Positions 1 through 11,034 of a stretch of 64,000 bases of DNA are shown one piece after another. The notes beneath the pieces are model-generated. The model searched no databases and had not been told where the DNA came from. It worked only from the letters and a program-made list of their open reading frames with translations. The position numbers and the translations under genes are program-made. Position 1 is the stretch's first letter; the number at the start of each line of letters is the position of its first letter. The stretch comes from Pictodentalium vernedei (taxonomy: Eukaryota > Mollusca > Scaphopoda > Dentaliida > Dentaliidae): NCBI GenBank assembly GCA_031216915.1, contig CM062292.1:9239920-9303919 (forward strand), in the 5' to 3' direction.

Positions 1-1205
1 CTCTGAGATATTCCTAATGGGGTTTGGTGGGTATATAGTCTAGATCTCTGTCTGTGAAGATACAAAAGCCTCCCTGTCGACACAACTTAAGTATATTTTG
101 CTTCAGCCTACTGTTGAGTCAACTCAACTGCACTATACATGTACATGAATGTCATCCCACGTGAACTTTTTTCAACTTGGAGAAATGTTGAAAGGAATGT
201 GTTCCAGGTGTTTTGTTTCTTTCAAAATAAATTAAAGGCAACTTGAGTTCCATGACTGAATCTCCTTCAATCGCATTTTCCTGTCTTCTTCCAAAATACT
301 GGAATCTTTTAGAGCTGTGTTCTTCAAGTTCTTAACTGGTTGAGTGCTGGAAGCCCTTATTTGGGCTTTACTCTAAAGGCAAGTAGTGCAACTCAGAGGC
401 TTCCAACTCTGTGGGTTTCCTTCATAATAGACCATTTTTACATAGCGCCATTTTACATCCGGGACTTGATATGCCCCATCGAAACCAGCCATTCAGATTT
501 GTTACTAAAAATGGCACCCACGCCTGCTGTACTGTACTGTACTGTACTGAATACTGCATTAATATCGTTTTTTTTCCACTTTATAAATATTTTTTGTCAT
601 TTCTGTCGTTCTTTTGAAACTGTTATATAGCCTGCATATTATATCGAGATTGATATATCCTTAGTTGATAATTCTTCAAGATTGATATTTTGTTTTTTGC
701 ATTTTCTGACTGGTCTGACTCATTTGCACCAAGTGACCTTTGTTTACATCTTTGTTACACTGATCTATTGTACAAAAAGCTGTTGATTGATTAAGTAGGT
801 CAAGGACCTTGTTTACTTGAATTATGACAGAATCACCTAGAAACTGTTAGAATTTTGTAGAAGTTTCATCTTCTAGGACATTCTATCTGGTTACTATATA
901 AAGGTTTGTCAACAGAATTCAAAAACTCATTTTTAGAAAGCCATTTCAAAAAGACTCACTTCAGTTGTTTTCATTGGAGATTATTATTGTTCTAGAACAG
1001 TGCATTTATTATAGAAGCAGTGCTTCTTTGAGAATTTGGAAGATTGATTGTCGTTTACTAATGTTTGTGATCCTATGGTTTGATAGGCCTAGGGATCTCT
1101 TCCTCTGTCCACGGTTCCAGTGCAACTGAGTTATGTGTGGGTTGGTTATGTGATTCCCTCCATCCTATTGTCTATTCAGCCTGTAGTAAACAATTGTAAG
1201 GTACC
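1..1205. other. AT-rich non-coding DNA, no gene recognised
   Basis: Short reading frames only, with no splice-flanked coding block. A stretch near 325-400 containing GAGTGCTGGAAGCC resembles one at 12690-12780, so part of this is an old dispersed repeat. A short GTACT microsatellite lies inside it. Confidence 0.5.
527..549. repeat. (CTGTA)n microsatellite
   Basis: About four and a half tandem copies of the 5-mer CTGTA are directly visible. Confidence 0.85.
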
Positions 1206-1207
1206 TT

Positions 1208-1640
1208 GATAAGAAATATAAATTTTATAGTAAATTTCCTTTCTTATTATACCTACTGAAATTGTTTACATGGAGGCCCTCCCGACTTCTTATTCGGGTA
1301 AGAATCCTTCCTCCCCGCTGATCACATACATACCTCCTATGTTGACAGACTCAGAAGAATGGTTTTGATTACTGCTTGCGCACTGGTTAACGGAAGTCGT
1401 GGAATTGTACTAAGAGAAGAGCGTCCCTTACTGGGTTGCGCTGATGGCGCTCGACCCAGTTTTGGCTTATTTTTTCGTGGTGTTTTTACACCACTTTTCT
1501 TTCCCAAATCTCTTGGGAAAGATTAAAATAGAGAGTATTTTATCCGAGTTAGGTTCTTCCACTGTAGTGCAAGCCTATAGTAAACAATAGCGGTAGGTAT
1601 AATAAGAAAGGAAATTTACTATAAAATTTATATTTTTGAC
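1208..1640. mobile_element. 430-bp TIR element (copy 1)
   Basis: The left arm (about 1208-1270) and right arm (about 1574-1640) are inverted copies of roughly 58 bp; both contain the segment TATAGTAAATTTCC or its complement. Between them is a GC-richer body with small hairpins (CCCAAATCTCTTGGG near 1504, GGTGTTTTTACACC near 1480). The body recurs in reverse orientation at 63649-63865. No open reading frame spans it, so it is probably a non-autonomous DNA transposon of unknown superfamily. Confidence 0.7.
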
Positions 1641-2130
1641 CAAAATCCGGAAATGAGTTTTTGGGTTTTTTTTTATGCGTTTCTGTCAATTTTAAGACAA
1701 AAAAATTTTCCCGGTGGGACTTACAAATTTTGGACCAAAGTCTGGAAATTAGTTTTTTGTTTTTTTATGCGTTTGGTCAATTTTAAGACAAAATGTTTTT
1801 TTTTTAACTTTACACTGAAAATTTGGGTCTGGGTGGGACTTGGAAAATTTTGGACCAAAATCTGGAAATGAGTTCTTTTGTTTTTATGCATTTTGGTCAA
1901 TTTTAAGGCAAAAAAAAAATTTTTTTTACCCTGAAAATTTGGGGTCCAGGTGGGACTTGAAAAAATTGGGCCAAAATACGGAAATTAGTTTTTTTGGTTT
2001 TTTATGTGTTTTGGTCAATTTTAAGAAGGAAAAAAAAAAATATCAGTCTGAAAATATTTTGTTTGGGACTTCGAAAATTTCCGAACAAAAATAAAAAAAA
2101 ATCTGTTTTTTATGCGTTTATCTCAATTTT
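1640..2130. repeat. AT-rich tandem array, ~115-bp unit, about 4 copies
   Basis: Repeated blocks carry TTTTGGACCAAAATCTGGAA, then a T-run, TATGCGTTT, GTCAATTTTAAG and GGTGGGACTT. Units have diverged mainly by homopolymer length. The small plus-strand reading frames here are products of the repeat, not genes. Confidence 0.75.
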
Positions 2131-2280
2131 GGGACGTAATTTCACGTAAAAGTGCAGGAACTGAAAATAGCAGGAAAATTCTGTGTATTGTGTGGGCACA
2201 ATCGCTTAATCTAGTTGGTATATGCTTTTCTTAGGAGGGGCGTATGCAGCTTATTCAAGTCAAGTCCCTGGTTTGATTTT

Positions 2281-2330
2281 TAGACTACCATGTCAGGTGA
2301 GCGCCCTCAGGTCCCCTGGGGCCTCTTGTT
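2281..2330 (+). mobile_element. 3' end of an LRE-type (Helentron-like?) element
   Basis: The segment ends in a GC hairpin followed by CTCTTGTTT, the same terminus as the three long LRE-1 copies. The sequence upstream differs from LRE-1, so this is another family sharing the terminus. It is fused to the right arm of a FB-B element in a T-run. Confidence 0.55.
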
Positions 2331-2378
2331 TAGAATAGTGCTGGCCGGTTTTGGCCGTTACATTGGGTAAAGGGGTAA
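2331..2378 (+). mobile_element. FB-B fragment (right terminus)
   Basis: The right-end motif GGCCGGTTTTGGCC followed by ACATTGGGTAAAGGGG matches the right arm of intact FB-B copies. The left half is absent, displaced by the LRE-type insertion. Confidence 0.75.
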
Positions 2379-2379
2379 A

Positions 2380-3278
2380 TTAATGCTGACTAATTTGAAT
2401 TTTTACATTTCCATGACTTGATTTAACGGGAAATTTAAGAAAAACCATAATTGGAATGGGCAATTGGAACCGGCCGCTTATAGGACATCAGCCGATTATG
2501 ACAACTGGCAGTTAAAAACCGGCTGTTTCCGGTTATTCTATATTTAACACTGACAATTAAAATCCCTTTGATATCTGGCCATTTCAATAAAGTTTCCCTA
2601 TTAAAAATGTGTGTAGTGCATATCAGAATATTTAGGATTTTGTAGAGCCGAGATATTACAGAATTTATCATCTGCAGTCGGTACAAGATCGCCACTATTC
2701 CCAGCTGATTGAAGTCACTGGTGTTCAGTCATGGTGCTGTACAACGTTGCATTGTTTAAATAAAATGTGCTCAGTTGGTAGTCTGTAGTACTTCATGATG
2801 CAAGTATCACAATACAATAAGAAATTAAAATTGTGAGAAAAAACTAAAAAACACACTTTTTTCGATGGTAGATGATTGTTACGCAACATGTAAGTCGATT
2901 GACTGTCACAAACACATTATCAGTTTGTCAAGTTCATTTTTTAATTCAGTTACCTCCCTTGATGTTTCTCTCCAATGTTGATATATTCTGACGTTGTGTG
3001 TGTATCTGTAAACAATGCGCCATACAACTTCACAACACTCATTAACATCAAAGTTATTATTCAATTAAGACACAAAGTATGTGTGCTCAGTATATTCCTG
3101 GTTAATACAGCCAAGTGTATTGTATTATTTTACAAAACTGCATTAACACTATTTACCAGAATAAGACACAATCATCACAAGAGAACAATATCGTTTGATT
3201 GTATCATTTATAACGATCTTCCCCCACCCCAACTCCAAAAAATGAAAATATTATTTTGGCTAATATTGCCCAGCACTA
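2380..3278. other. Non-coding, nothing recognised
   Basis: AT-rich sequence with short unsupported reading frames on both strands. No splice-bounded exon, RNA gene or repeat boundary was recognised. Confidence 0.4.
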
Positions 3279-3280
3279 TA

Positions 3281-3594
3281 CAGTTAAAACCAGAAGTCCT
3301 GTCACGAATAGTGTGCTTATCTAGGCTTAATTGTGCGTTGGAATTGCGCGCAATTGCCATATCGAATGGCATCCAAAGCACAGCAGGTTCTCTTGGTTAC
3401 TCAAAGCAAACACATGCAATGTTTCTGCCAATGGGCCTCCGGGTTACCCGGAGATCCATTGGCTGAAACATTTCTTGTGCACAGGCCATATATACAGAAT
3501 TTGATAGCATTACTTGGGCCATAACGCGTACATTAACATGCATATCAACGTGCTATTTGTGCGCATTTCATGACAGGACTTCTAGTTTTAACTG
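3281..3594 (+). mobile_element. FB-A foldback MITE (copy 1)
   Basis: A 314-bp element flanked by TA, with ~30-bp TIRs starting CAGTTAAAACYAGAAGTCC. The middle holds a hairpin built on GCCAATGGNCCTCCGGGT and its complement. A TA target duplication and CAGT termini point to the Tc1/mariner/pogo group. No transposase is encoded, so it is non-autonomous. Confidence 0.9.
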
Positions 3595-3814
3595 TACATG
3601 CATACTCTGAGAACTTATGTGGTATTAAGCTTTCATAATTGATGATTTATCAATGAAATTCTGAAGTATAACAAGCATTAACATATTTTCTTCTGGGTCT
3701 TATTTCAACCATCGGAATCGGCATTGAAATCAGCATAATCGACAGACAAATAATCAGTAATCAGTTAATAGCAAGTTTTGATAATCAGTTCTTCACTAAA
3801 ATATTCACCATTGA

Positions 3815-4354
3815 CCAATACTATAAAACTTTTATAATTGTATTTTCCCAAATTGTATTTTCTACTAGTGAATATAAATGACGGAAACTAATCATTAGCA
3901 TTTCAAAAGATGTGGCAATTTGCCAGTTGGCAAATTACCACATCTTTGCAAATGCTGATGGTTTATTTCGATCAGTTACAGTTAAAACTAGAAGTCCTGT
4001 CATGAAATGCGCACAATTTACACGACAATCTGCGCGTTAATCTACGCGCTATGACCATAGTAATGCTATCAAATCCTGTACATATGGCCTGTGCACAAGC
4101 AATGTTTCAGCCAATGGACCTCCAGGTAACCTGGAGGTCCATTGGCAGAAACATTGACTGCGTTTGCTATGAGTAACCAGGAGAACCTGCCGTGCTTTGG
4201 ATGCCATTCGATATGGCAATTGCGCGCAATTCCTACACACAATTAAGCCTAGATAAGCACACAACTTCATGACAGGACTTCTAGTTTTAACTGTATTTCC
4301 AGAAACAGAAAATACAGTTCTGGGAAATACAACTGCAGAATTTTATAGTATTGG
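3815..4354. mobile_element. Palindromic MITE (FB-H) interrupted by FB-A
   Basis: Termini read CCAATACTATAAAACTTTTA and its complement. The middle holds the palindrome TTTGCCAGTTGGCAAA. An uninterrupted relative lies at 27620-27829. Comparing the two shows that FB-A entered at a TA inside the right arm. Confidence 0.75.
3979..4293 (-). mobile_element. FB-A (copy 2), nested in FB-H
   Basis: Full-length FB-A in reverse orientation with TA on both sides. The empty-site comparison with 27620-27829 supports a simple TA target duplication here. Confidence 0.9.
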
Positions 4355-4487
4355 CCCCAGGACATTAGTGAGGAAGATAAAGTGGAAGAAGAGGCTCACT
4401 CTCTTTATTTGCCTGCAACCAAGTTTGATCATGGAAATATTTTTTACAGTATATGGAGTTTGGAATATCACTGAAGTACCCACCTGT

Positions 4488-5152
4488 GGAGGAGCGTGGT
4501 TGCTCAGTGGTAGACTGTTGGACTTCTATGCTAGAGGTCGCGAGTTTGATCCCCGTCCAGGACGACCCACGTTGTATCCTTGATCAAGGCACTTTATCCC
4601 GATTGCCTACATGGGGGCACGATGACGCCATGTAAAACGAGAAGTCCTGTCACGAATAGTGCGCTTATCTAGGCTTAATTGCGCGTTGGAATTGCGCACA
4701 ATTGCCATAGCGAATGGCATCCAAAGCACGGCAGGTTCTCTTGGATACTCATAGCAAAACACATGCAATGTTTCTGCCAATGGACCTCAGGGTTTCCCGG
4801 AGGTCCATTGGCTGAAACATTGCTTGTGCACAGGCCATATGTACAGAATTTGATAGCTTCACTTAGGCCATAACGTGTACATTAACTCGCATATCAACGT
4901 GCTATTTGTGTGCATTTCATGACAGGACTTCTAGTTTTAACTGTATGTCTTCAACCGCTGTAACCCTGCTTGAGCCGAGCTTGAACAGAGTTAGAATGTT
5001 GAGGAGCTGACAGTTGCTTGTCATTGCTCGGTGGTTCTCTCCAGGTACTCTGGCTTCCTCCACCCGTAAAACTGTCACGGTTAGCCATTGTGCATAAGTA
5101 TATGACCGTAAACCCCAATAAAATAAAATAAAATAAAAATAAATAAATAAAT
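4488..5152 (+). mobile_element. SINE-2, interrupted by FB-A
   Basis: The tRNA-like head (GTGGTTGCTCAGTGG... box A; GAGTTTGATCCCC box B) is followed by a CCTTGATCAAGGCACTTTA body and a tail ending in AATAAAATAAA. FB-A splits the body at 4633-4945. SINEs of this kind are Pol III transcribed and moved by LINE machinery. Confidence 0.8.
4633..4945 (+). mobile_element. FB-A (copy 3), nested in SINE-2
   Basis: The right end is intact. The left end has decayed (reads TAAAACGAGAAGTCC, lacking CAGTTA). SINE sequence resumes immediately on the right (TGTCTTCAACC). Confidence 0.85.
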
Positions 5153-5181
5153 GCCCACCTGTGGAGTGACATTTCCACCTA

Positions 5182-5496
5182 CAGTTAAAACTAGAAGTCC
5201 TGTCACGATTTGCGCGTTAATCTACGCGTTTTCTGCACGTTAATCTACGCGCTATGACCATAGTAAGGCTACCAAATTCTGTACATATGGCCTGTGCACA
5301 AGCAACGTTTCAGCCAATGGACCTCCTGGGTAACCCGGAGGTCCATTGGCAGAAACATTGCCTGTGTTTTCTATGAGTAACTAGGAGAATCAGCCGTGCT
5401 TTGGATGCCATTCGATATGGCAATTGCGCACAATTCCTACGCGCAGTTAAGCCTAGATAAGTGCACAGTTCGTGATAGGACTTCTAGTTTTAACTG
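5182..5496 (-). mobile_element. FB-A (copy 4)
   Basis: TA-flanked full-length copy in reverse orientation with an intact central hairpin and both TIRs. Confidence 0.9.
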
Positions 5497-5498
5497 TA

Positions 5499-6245
5499 GG
5501 CAATTACTCAAAGGCTGTGAAAAAATTGAAAATAAAGAAAAGAAGCATTGAACGCATGTCAGATTCTGATGTAGTGGATCCTACCTATTTGGATTAAACA
5601 AGGGGACAATTTAAGGCATTCCCCGACCAACATCCATAAAATAATTTATGGTGCCAGAAATAATACTATAATAATGTAATCCGATTCCGACATTGATGAT
5701 GCCTGTGACAATCTAATCATATGTTATCGGTGACATTCCATTTATTATCAATCACTCTAATTTTCTCAGTATGTCATAAATGCAGTATTTATGTACACTT
5801 TACATATTGAATGTGGAATTATAAATACATGACACATCAGTTTGAATTCTCTGTTTGTGCAATCCATTATGGTCAGATCTTTTACTTATAATTGATAAGG
5901 ATGTTCGTTGTAATAATATTATTGTGTGATTATATATCTTACCTCCTTCAAGTATCTGGGAATTTCATTGGTTCAAAGACGTCACATGCAGACTGCATAT
6001 AATACCATACACTAGTGCTCAAACAACTAGTGAATTCCAAAGTCGACTAGTCAATACCCAAAAGTCGAGTCAACTTCGACTAGTCATTGGTGATAACTTG
6101 TTTCCTTATAACAGTGTTGGTCTCCCGGTAGAGTGCTGAAGGTCCAAATTTGGCTTCACTTGGGCATTCATATACAGCAACTTACTGGAACATTATTCTG
6201 TTAATGTGCTTCTAATTATGCTAAGAGTGAAATTATATAGTCTTA
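5499..6245. other. Non-coding, no recognised gene
   Basis: AT-rich sequence. Repeated CGACTAGTC-type motifs around 6030-6110 suggest a decayed transposon end, but no partner end was found. Confidence 0.4.
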
Positions 6246-6320
6246 TTTAATTTGCCTTGTTGTGCTTTATGGGAGAGTGCCTATAGGCACTCTCCCATAA
6301 ATTGCAACAAGGCAAATTAA
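6246..6320. repeat. Hairpin, ~30-bp arms
   Basis: TTAATTTGCC...GGGAGAGTGCC is mirrored by GGCACTCTCCC...GGCAAATTAA around a TATA loop. A related but degraded hairpin lies at about 11915-11965, so this is probably a small foldback repeat rather than a unique structure. Confidence 0.7.
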
Positions 6321-6522
6321 TAACATATCCTGATAGCCCAAAATAATTCAGCACTCTACTAGTACCAGTTAAAACAAACTACTGTCACTACTATTAGATG
6401 GCAATAGGTGTATACATTGATTGCCCAATATTGCTGTTCAAACTGTCTGACAGTGGCACAGAAGGGATACTGTTTACCTAAAAGCTTGGAACTCCTCCGA
6501 CAAGTTGGCTGCACAATTCAGA

Positions 6523-7000
6523 GTCGACTACTGGTTTGCCCCGTTTGGGCAGTGATATCCAGGCATGCATTTACCCAAGTAATAAAAACCATCATCGGCA
6601 AAATTTGAATTAACCCTTTACCTAACATGAAAAGCAGACGACACTTGCAAAAAAAAAATCTTGAACAATTAAGTTTGTTCATTTTTTGTCTCAAAAACAT
6701 AGGTTATGACTCCTCATTGGAACGAGCTCAACGAGCTCGTTCCAATGAGTGGTCATAACCTATGTTTTTGAGACAAAAAATGAAAAAATAATGACAATTA
6801 ACTGGCAGTTTTTGAGAATAGCACTGGCCGGTTTTGGCCATTACGTTGGGTAAAGGGTTAATGAAGCACCACGTAGTACACAGTGCTTCATTAATTTAAT
6901 TTTTATGATTATTCCAAAAATTAGTGTTTGGAATCTAATATTATTGTGTTTGCGGACTTATTTCCCACCTGTAGAAAGTGACCAGTCCACAGTGGCTTTA
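6523..7000. mobile_element. FB-C MITE interrupted by FB-B
   Basis: The left part (GCAGTGATATCCAGGCATGC, GTAATAAAAACCATCAT) and right part (AATGAAGCACC...GTGACCAGTCCAC) match the intact FB-C at 15646-15890. FB-B interrupts it at the TTAA preceding ATGAAGCACC. The right terminus has been amplified in tandem. Confidence 0.75.
6614..6857. mobile_element. FB-B foldback MITE, piggyBac-type (subtype 1)
   Basis: TTAA lies on both sides (6610-6613 and 6858-6861). Termini are CCCTTTACCTAAC and GTTGGGTAAAGGG, and the centre is a palindrome with GGAACGAGCTC. A TTAA target and CCC/GGG ends are the signature of the piggyBac superfamily. No transposase is encoded. Confidence 0.88.
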
Positions 7001-7100
7001 CTGTAGAGAGTGACCAGTCCACATTGGCTTTACTGTAGAGAGTGACCAGTCCACAGTGGCTTTACTGTAGAGAGTGACCAGTCCACAGTGGCTTTACTGT
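6971..7100. repeat. 32-bp tandem repeat made from the FB-C terminus, 4 copies
   Basis: Four near-identical units of GTAGAGAGTGACCAGTCC plus ACAGTGGCTTTACT start at 6971, 7003, 7035 and 7067. The unit is the FB-C right terminus. Confidence 0.85.
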
Positions 7101-7220
7101 ATATTGTATACCAAAAGGGGCTTTATTAAAAAGGGATTTTAGGGGGTGGAGTAGGATACATGCTAATTTAGTAACAAGTTGAGAAGTCCATGCAAATAAA
7201 TTTCCAAGGACTCGTATTTT

Positions 7221-8640
7221 TGAAATAATATACCACCTACATCATCAAGGCATGCCTTCAATGAAGGTCTCCAATGAAGGTCTCCAATGAAGGTCTTCAA
7301 AGGTCTCCAATGAAGGTCTCCAATGAAGGTCTCCAATGAAGGTCTTCAACGAAGGTCTCCAACGAAGGTCTTCAAAGAAGGTCTCCAATGAAGGTCTTCA
7401 ATGAAGGTCTCCAATGAAGGTCTTCAATGAAGGTCTCCAACGAATGTCTTCAACGAAGGTCTCCAATGAAGGTCTCCAATGAAGGTCTTCAACGAAGGTC
7501 TCCAACGAAGGTCTTCAATGAAGGTCTCCAATGAAGGTCTTCAATGAAGGTCTCCAACGAATGTCTTCAACGAAGGTCTCCAATGAAGGTCTCCAATGAA
7601 GGTCTCCAACGAAGGTCTCCAATGAAGGTCTCCAACGAAGGTCTCCAACGAAGGTCTCCATTGAAGGTCTCCAACGAAGGTCTCCAATGAAGGTCTCCAA
7701 CGAAGGGCTCCAATGAAGGTCTTCAGTGAAGGTCTCCAATGAAGGTCTTCAATGAAGGTCTCCAACGAAGGTCTCCAATGAAGGTCTCCAACGAAGGTCT
7801 CCAATGAAGGTCTCCAACGAATGTCTCCAATGAAGGTCTTCAATGAAGGTCTCCAACGAAGGTCTTCAATGAAGGTCTCCAATGAAGGTCTTCAATGAAG
7901 GTCTCCAATGAAGGTCTTCAATGAAGGTCTCCAACGAATGTCTTCAACGAAGGTCTCCAATGAAGGTCTCCAATGAAGGTCTCCAACGAAGGTCTCCAAT
8001 GAAGGTCTCCAACGAAGGTCTCCAACGAAGGTCTCCATTGAAGGTCTCCAACGAAGGTCTCCAATGAAGGTCTCCAATGAAGGTCTCCAATGAAGGTCTC
8101 CAACGAATGTCTCCAACGAATGTCTCCAACGAATGTCTCCAATGAAGGTCTTCAATGAAGGTCTTCAATGAAGGTCTCCAATGAAGGTCTTCAATGAAGG
8201 TCTCCAACGAATGTCTTCAACGAAGGTCTCCAATGAAGGTCTCCAATGAAGGTCTCCAATGAAGGTCTCCAACGAAGGTCTCCAACGAAGGTCTCCAATG
8301 AAGGAAGGTCTTCAATGAAGGTCTCCAATGAAGGTCTTCAACGAAGGTCTCCAATGAAGGTCTCCAACGGAGGTCTCCAATGAAGGTCTCCAATGAAGGT
8401 CTCCAATGAAGGTCTCCAACGAAGGTCTTCAACGAAGGTCTTCAACGAATGTCTTCAATGAAGGTCTCCAATGAAGGTCTCCAATGAAGGTCTCCAGTGA
8501 AGGTCTCCTTCATTGTCTCCAATGAAGGTCTTCAATGAAGGTCTCCAATGAAGGTCTCCAATGAAGGTCTTCAACGAAGGTCTCCAACGAAGGTCTCCAA
8601 TGAAGGCATGCCTTGAAGATGTAGCTGGTATATTATATCA
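7221..8640. mobile_element. FB-F element expanded by a 13-bp minisatellite
   Basis: Inverted termini of at least 40 bp (ATAATATACCACCTACATCA..., then TCAAGGCATGCCTTCA, mirrored at 8590-8640) enclose a 1.36-kb minisatellite. Two other FB-F copies with the same termini have tiny interiors (near 9940-10042 and 16122-16625). The array therefore expanded inside a transposon. Confidence 0.8.
7248..8605. repeat. 13-bp minisatellite, about 105 units
   Basis: The unit is GAAGGTCTYCAAY, with C/T variants (TCTCC or TCTTC; AAT or AAC) arranged in patchy higher-order order. Since 13 is not a multiple of 3 and the complement lacks stops, all three minus-strand frames stay open for long stretches (peptide repeat like RPSLETFVGDLHW). 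I read those frames as by-products of the repeat, not as a protein gene. Confidence 0.95.
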
Positions 8641-8722
8641 GTCTGGACACGAGTTGTCATATTTGGGACAGATCATGTAATCTTCACCACACCCCTCCAT
8701 ACCTTGAGGGTCTATGTGTATA

Positions 8723-9036
8723 CAGTTAAAACTAGAAGTCCTGTCATGAACTGTGCGCTTATCTAGGCTTAATTGCGCGAAGGAATTGCACGCAATTGCC
8801 ATATCGAATGGCACCCAAAGCACGGCAGGTTCACCTGGTTACTCATAGTAAACACAAGTAACGTTTCTGCCGGTGGACCTCGGGGTTACCTGGAGGTCCA
8901 TTGGCTGAAACATTGCTTGTGCACATGCCATATGTACAGAATTTGATAGCCTTACTGTGGTCATAACGCGTAGATTAACGCACAGATCAACGTGCTATTT
9001 GTGCGCATTTCATGACAGTACTTCTAGTTTTAACTG
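8723..9036 (+). mobile_element. FB-A (copy 5)
   Basis: TA-flanked full-length copy with both TIRs and the central GGACCTC hairpin. Confidence 0.9.
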
Positions 9037-9084
9037 TACTCTATCTTTGAGGTATAATTTATGCACACGGGGAGACTCTCATTA

Positions 9085-9405
9085 TTATTTTTTTATTGGT
9101 GTTGTTTATTGGTGTTTAAGGTCACATACTTATGCCCAATAGCTAATCATGACCGTGGCAGTTTTACGGGTGGAGGAAGCCGGAGTACCCAGAGAGAACC
9201 ACCGAGCATCGACGAGCAACTGTCAGCTCCTCAACATTCTAACTCTGTTCATGTGGCATGCAGTACACCTTAGTACACGGCGTCATCGTGCCCCCATGTA
9301 GGCTTCTGGGATAAAGTGCCTTGCCCAAGGACACAACTCGGGAATCAAACCCGGGACGTCTAGCCTAGAAGTCCATCAGTCTGCCGCTGAGCCACAGCGC
9401 TTATT
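9085..9405 (-). mobile_element. SINE-2, reverse orientation
   Basis: The tail complement (TTATTGGTGTTTAAGGTCAC) is at the left. The tRNA-like head complement (GAATCAAACCCGGG... CTGAGCCACAGCGC) is at the right. The body carries the CCTTGCCCAAGGACACAA motif common to these SINEs. Confidence 0.85.
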
Positions 9406-9918
9406 GGGAGACTGTCATTCATTTTTTAAAATTTAACATATACTCTTAAATATTCTCGCGGCAGACAAATTTAATGACAGCTGGTTGGAAGAAATTAGTG
9501 GCTGGCTATGGTTTGAAGGGTTTTGTGGCTGATGGGTGTGGCTTGTGCAGCTTTGTTGTCTACAAATCGAATGAAGCAAAGGATTTTGATTTGAATCAAA
9601 TGTCATAATTCAATACATGTATCACCATTTCTCATATTGTAGATGTAACACATTCTTACAATGTGGAATAGAGTCAATATTGTCTGTCTCCAATCAAGTA
9701 TTGCTGAAGCATTGTAGATGGCGCTTTGCTCATCTCATGAGATGATATAGAATTCTGGAAAATACAATTGCATTCATATCCGTAAATAATGTCGGGCTGC
9801 CTGTTAGGGTCCTGTGCATCACATATTTTCGATTTGAATCAAATCTCGAATCGAATCAAGTTTATTATTCAAAATCGAATCAAACCTCGAATTGAATACA
9901 GGCGTCTTTGAAGTCCGA
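9406..9918. other. Non-coding, decayed repeats
   Basis: Contains several TCGAATC/GATTTGAATC motifs (9560-9900) that also appear near 11400-11455, suggesting a degraded dispersed repeat. No gene was recognised. Confidence 0.4.
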
Positions 9919-10462
9919 ACTGATAAAATATTCCAACTTCATCATCAAGGCATGCCTTTATTGAAGGCTTTCATTGTAGACCTTCGTTTGGAGACCTTCG
10001 TTGGAGACATGTCTTCTTCATTGAAGGCATGCCTTGATGATGTACACTACGCTGCAAGCGCCGATTACATGAATTGTCCAGGTCCGAGTTAAGAGAAAAC
10101 ATTTAAATGGGTAATAATAAATTGTGAAGCGTTTCGCAACGAGTTAAAAATGGTCGGCATAACTTGATTTAGTTTTAATATTTTCAGAATTTCTTTTTGC
10201 AACTTGAGGGAAATGTTGTTCAAATCTGCTGTCAATAATTGTGAAGCTTAATCTTTCTCACAGTATGGTCCGAGAAACCAATCAAGTCGATAATCCATTT
10301 GTCTCGTACTGTCCGAGTTTTTAATCAATTGTCAGACACAGATCACAGACATACTCTCCGGCAATCATCGGCAATTTGTGAGTGATCTTGAGACACAGTT
10401 CCTCGGACCTGGGAGATTCATGTAATCGTCTCTTGCAGCGTAGTGTAGTTGGAATATTATCA
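9919..10462. mobile_element. FB-F copy 2, interrupted by FB-E
   Basis: Left and right TIRs (AATATTCCAAC... and GTTGGAATATT) match copy 1, including TCAAGGCATGCC. The interior holds only a few degenerate minisatellite units. FB-E sits at a TA in the right TIR; removing it restores GATGTAGTTGGAATATT. Confidence 0.75.
10045..10445. mobile_element. FB-E MITE (copy 1)
   Basis: TA lies on both sides. Termini are CACTACGCTGCAAGCG and its complement, with subterminal ACATGAATTGTCCAGGTCCG. It is about 400 bp, shorter than the 667-bp copy at 17039-17705. Confidence 0.8.
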
Positions 10463-10642
10463 TTAAGGATTTTGGTTCAAAAACAGAAATGCATGCAAGA
10501 ATTCTACAGGTACTGAGCACTGCCTGGGTCTAGCGTCTAGCAACCATGAGCTCGTCGATATTGCTTGGGAATTTTGTGACTAGTGAAACAGGAATTAGCA
10601 TGGATGGTGGGATGGGGTACAGAAGCTTTTTATGTTAATATA

Positions 10643-10956
10643 CAGTTAAAACTAGAGGTCCTGTCACGAATAGTGCGCTTATCTAGGCTTAATTGCACGT
10701 TGGGATTGCGCGCAATTGCCATATCGAATGGCATCCAAAGCACGGCAGTTTCTCTTGGTTACTCAAAGCAAACACATGCAATGTTTCTGCCAATGGACCT
10801 CCGGGTTACCCGGAAGTCCATTGGCTGAAACATTGCTTGTGCACAGGCCATATGTACAGAATTTGATAGCTTTACTTGGGCCACAACGCGTATATTAATG
10901 CGCATATCAACGTGCTATTTGTGCACATTTCATGACAGGACTTCTAGTTTTAACTG
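10643..10956 (+). mobile_element. FB-A (copy 6)
   Basis: TA-flanked, full length, with both TIRs and central hairpin intact. Confidence 0.9.
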
Positions 10957-11034
10957 TAGCAGAAATTACTCTCAGTCTTTATTTTCCACATTATATTTAT
11001 ATACAATTTCTATCTCACTTTTGTTAGACGACTA

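Noticed and set aside
7515-8432. Six long minus-strand frames with repeated RPSLETF peptides
   Set aside because: They are products of the 13-bp minisatellite, overlap each other in all frames and have no start context, splice sites or non-repeat sequence.
7248-8605. CRISPR-like array
   Set aside because: Units are directly contiguous 13-mers with no spacers, in eukaryotic DNA inside a transposon.
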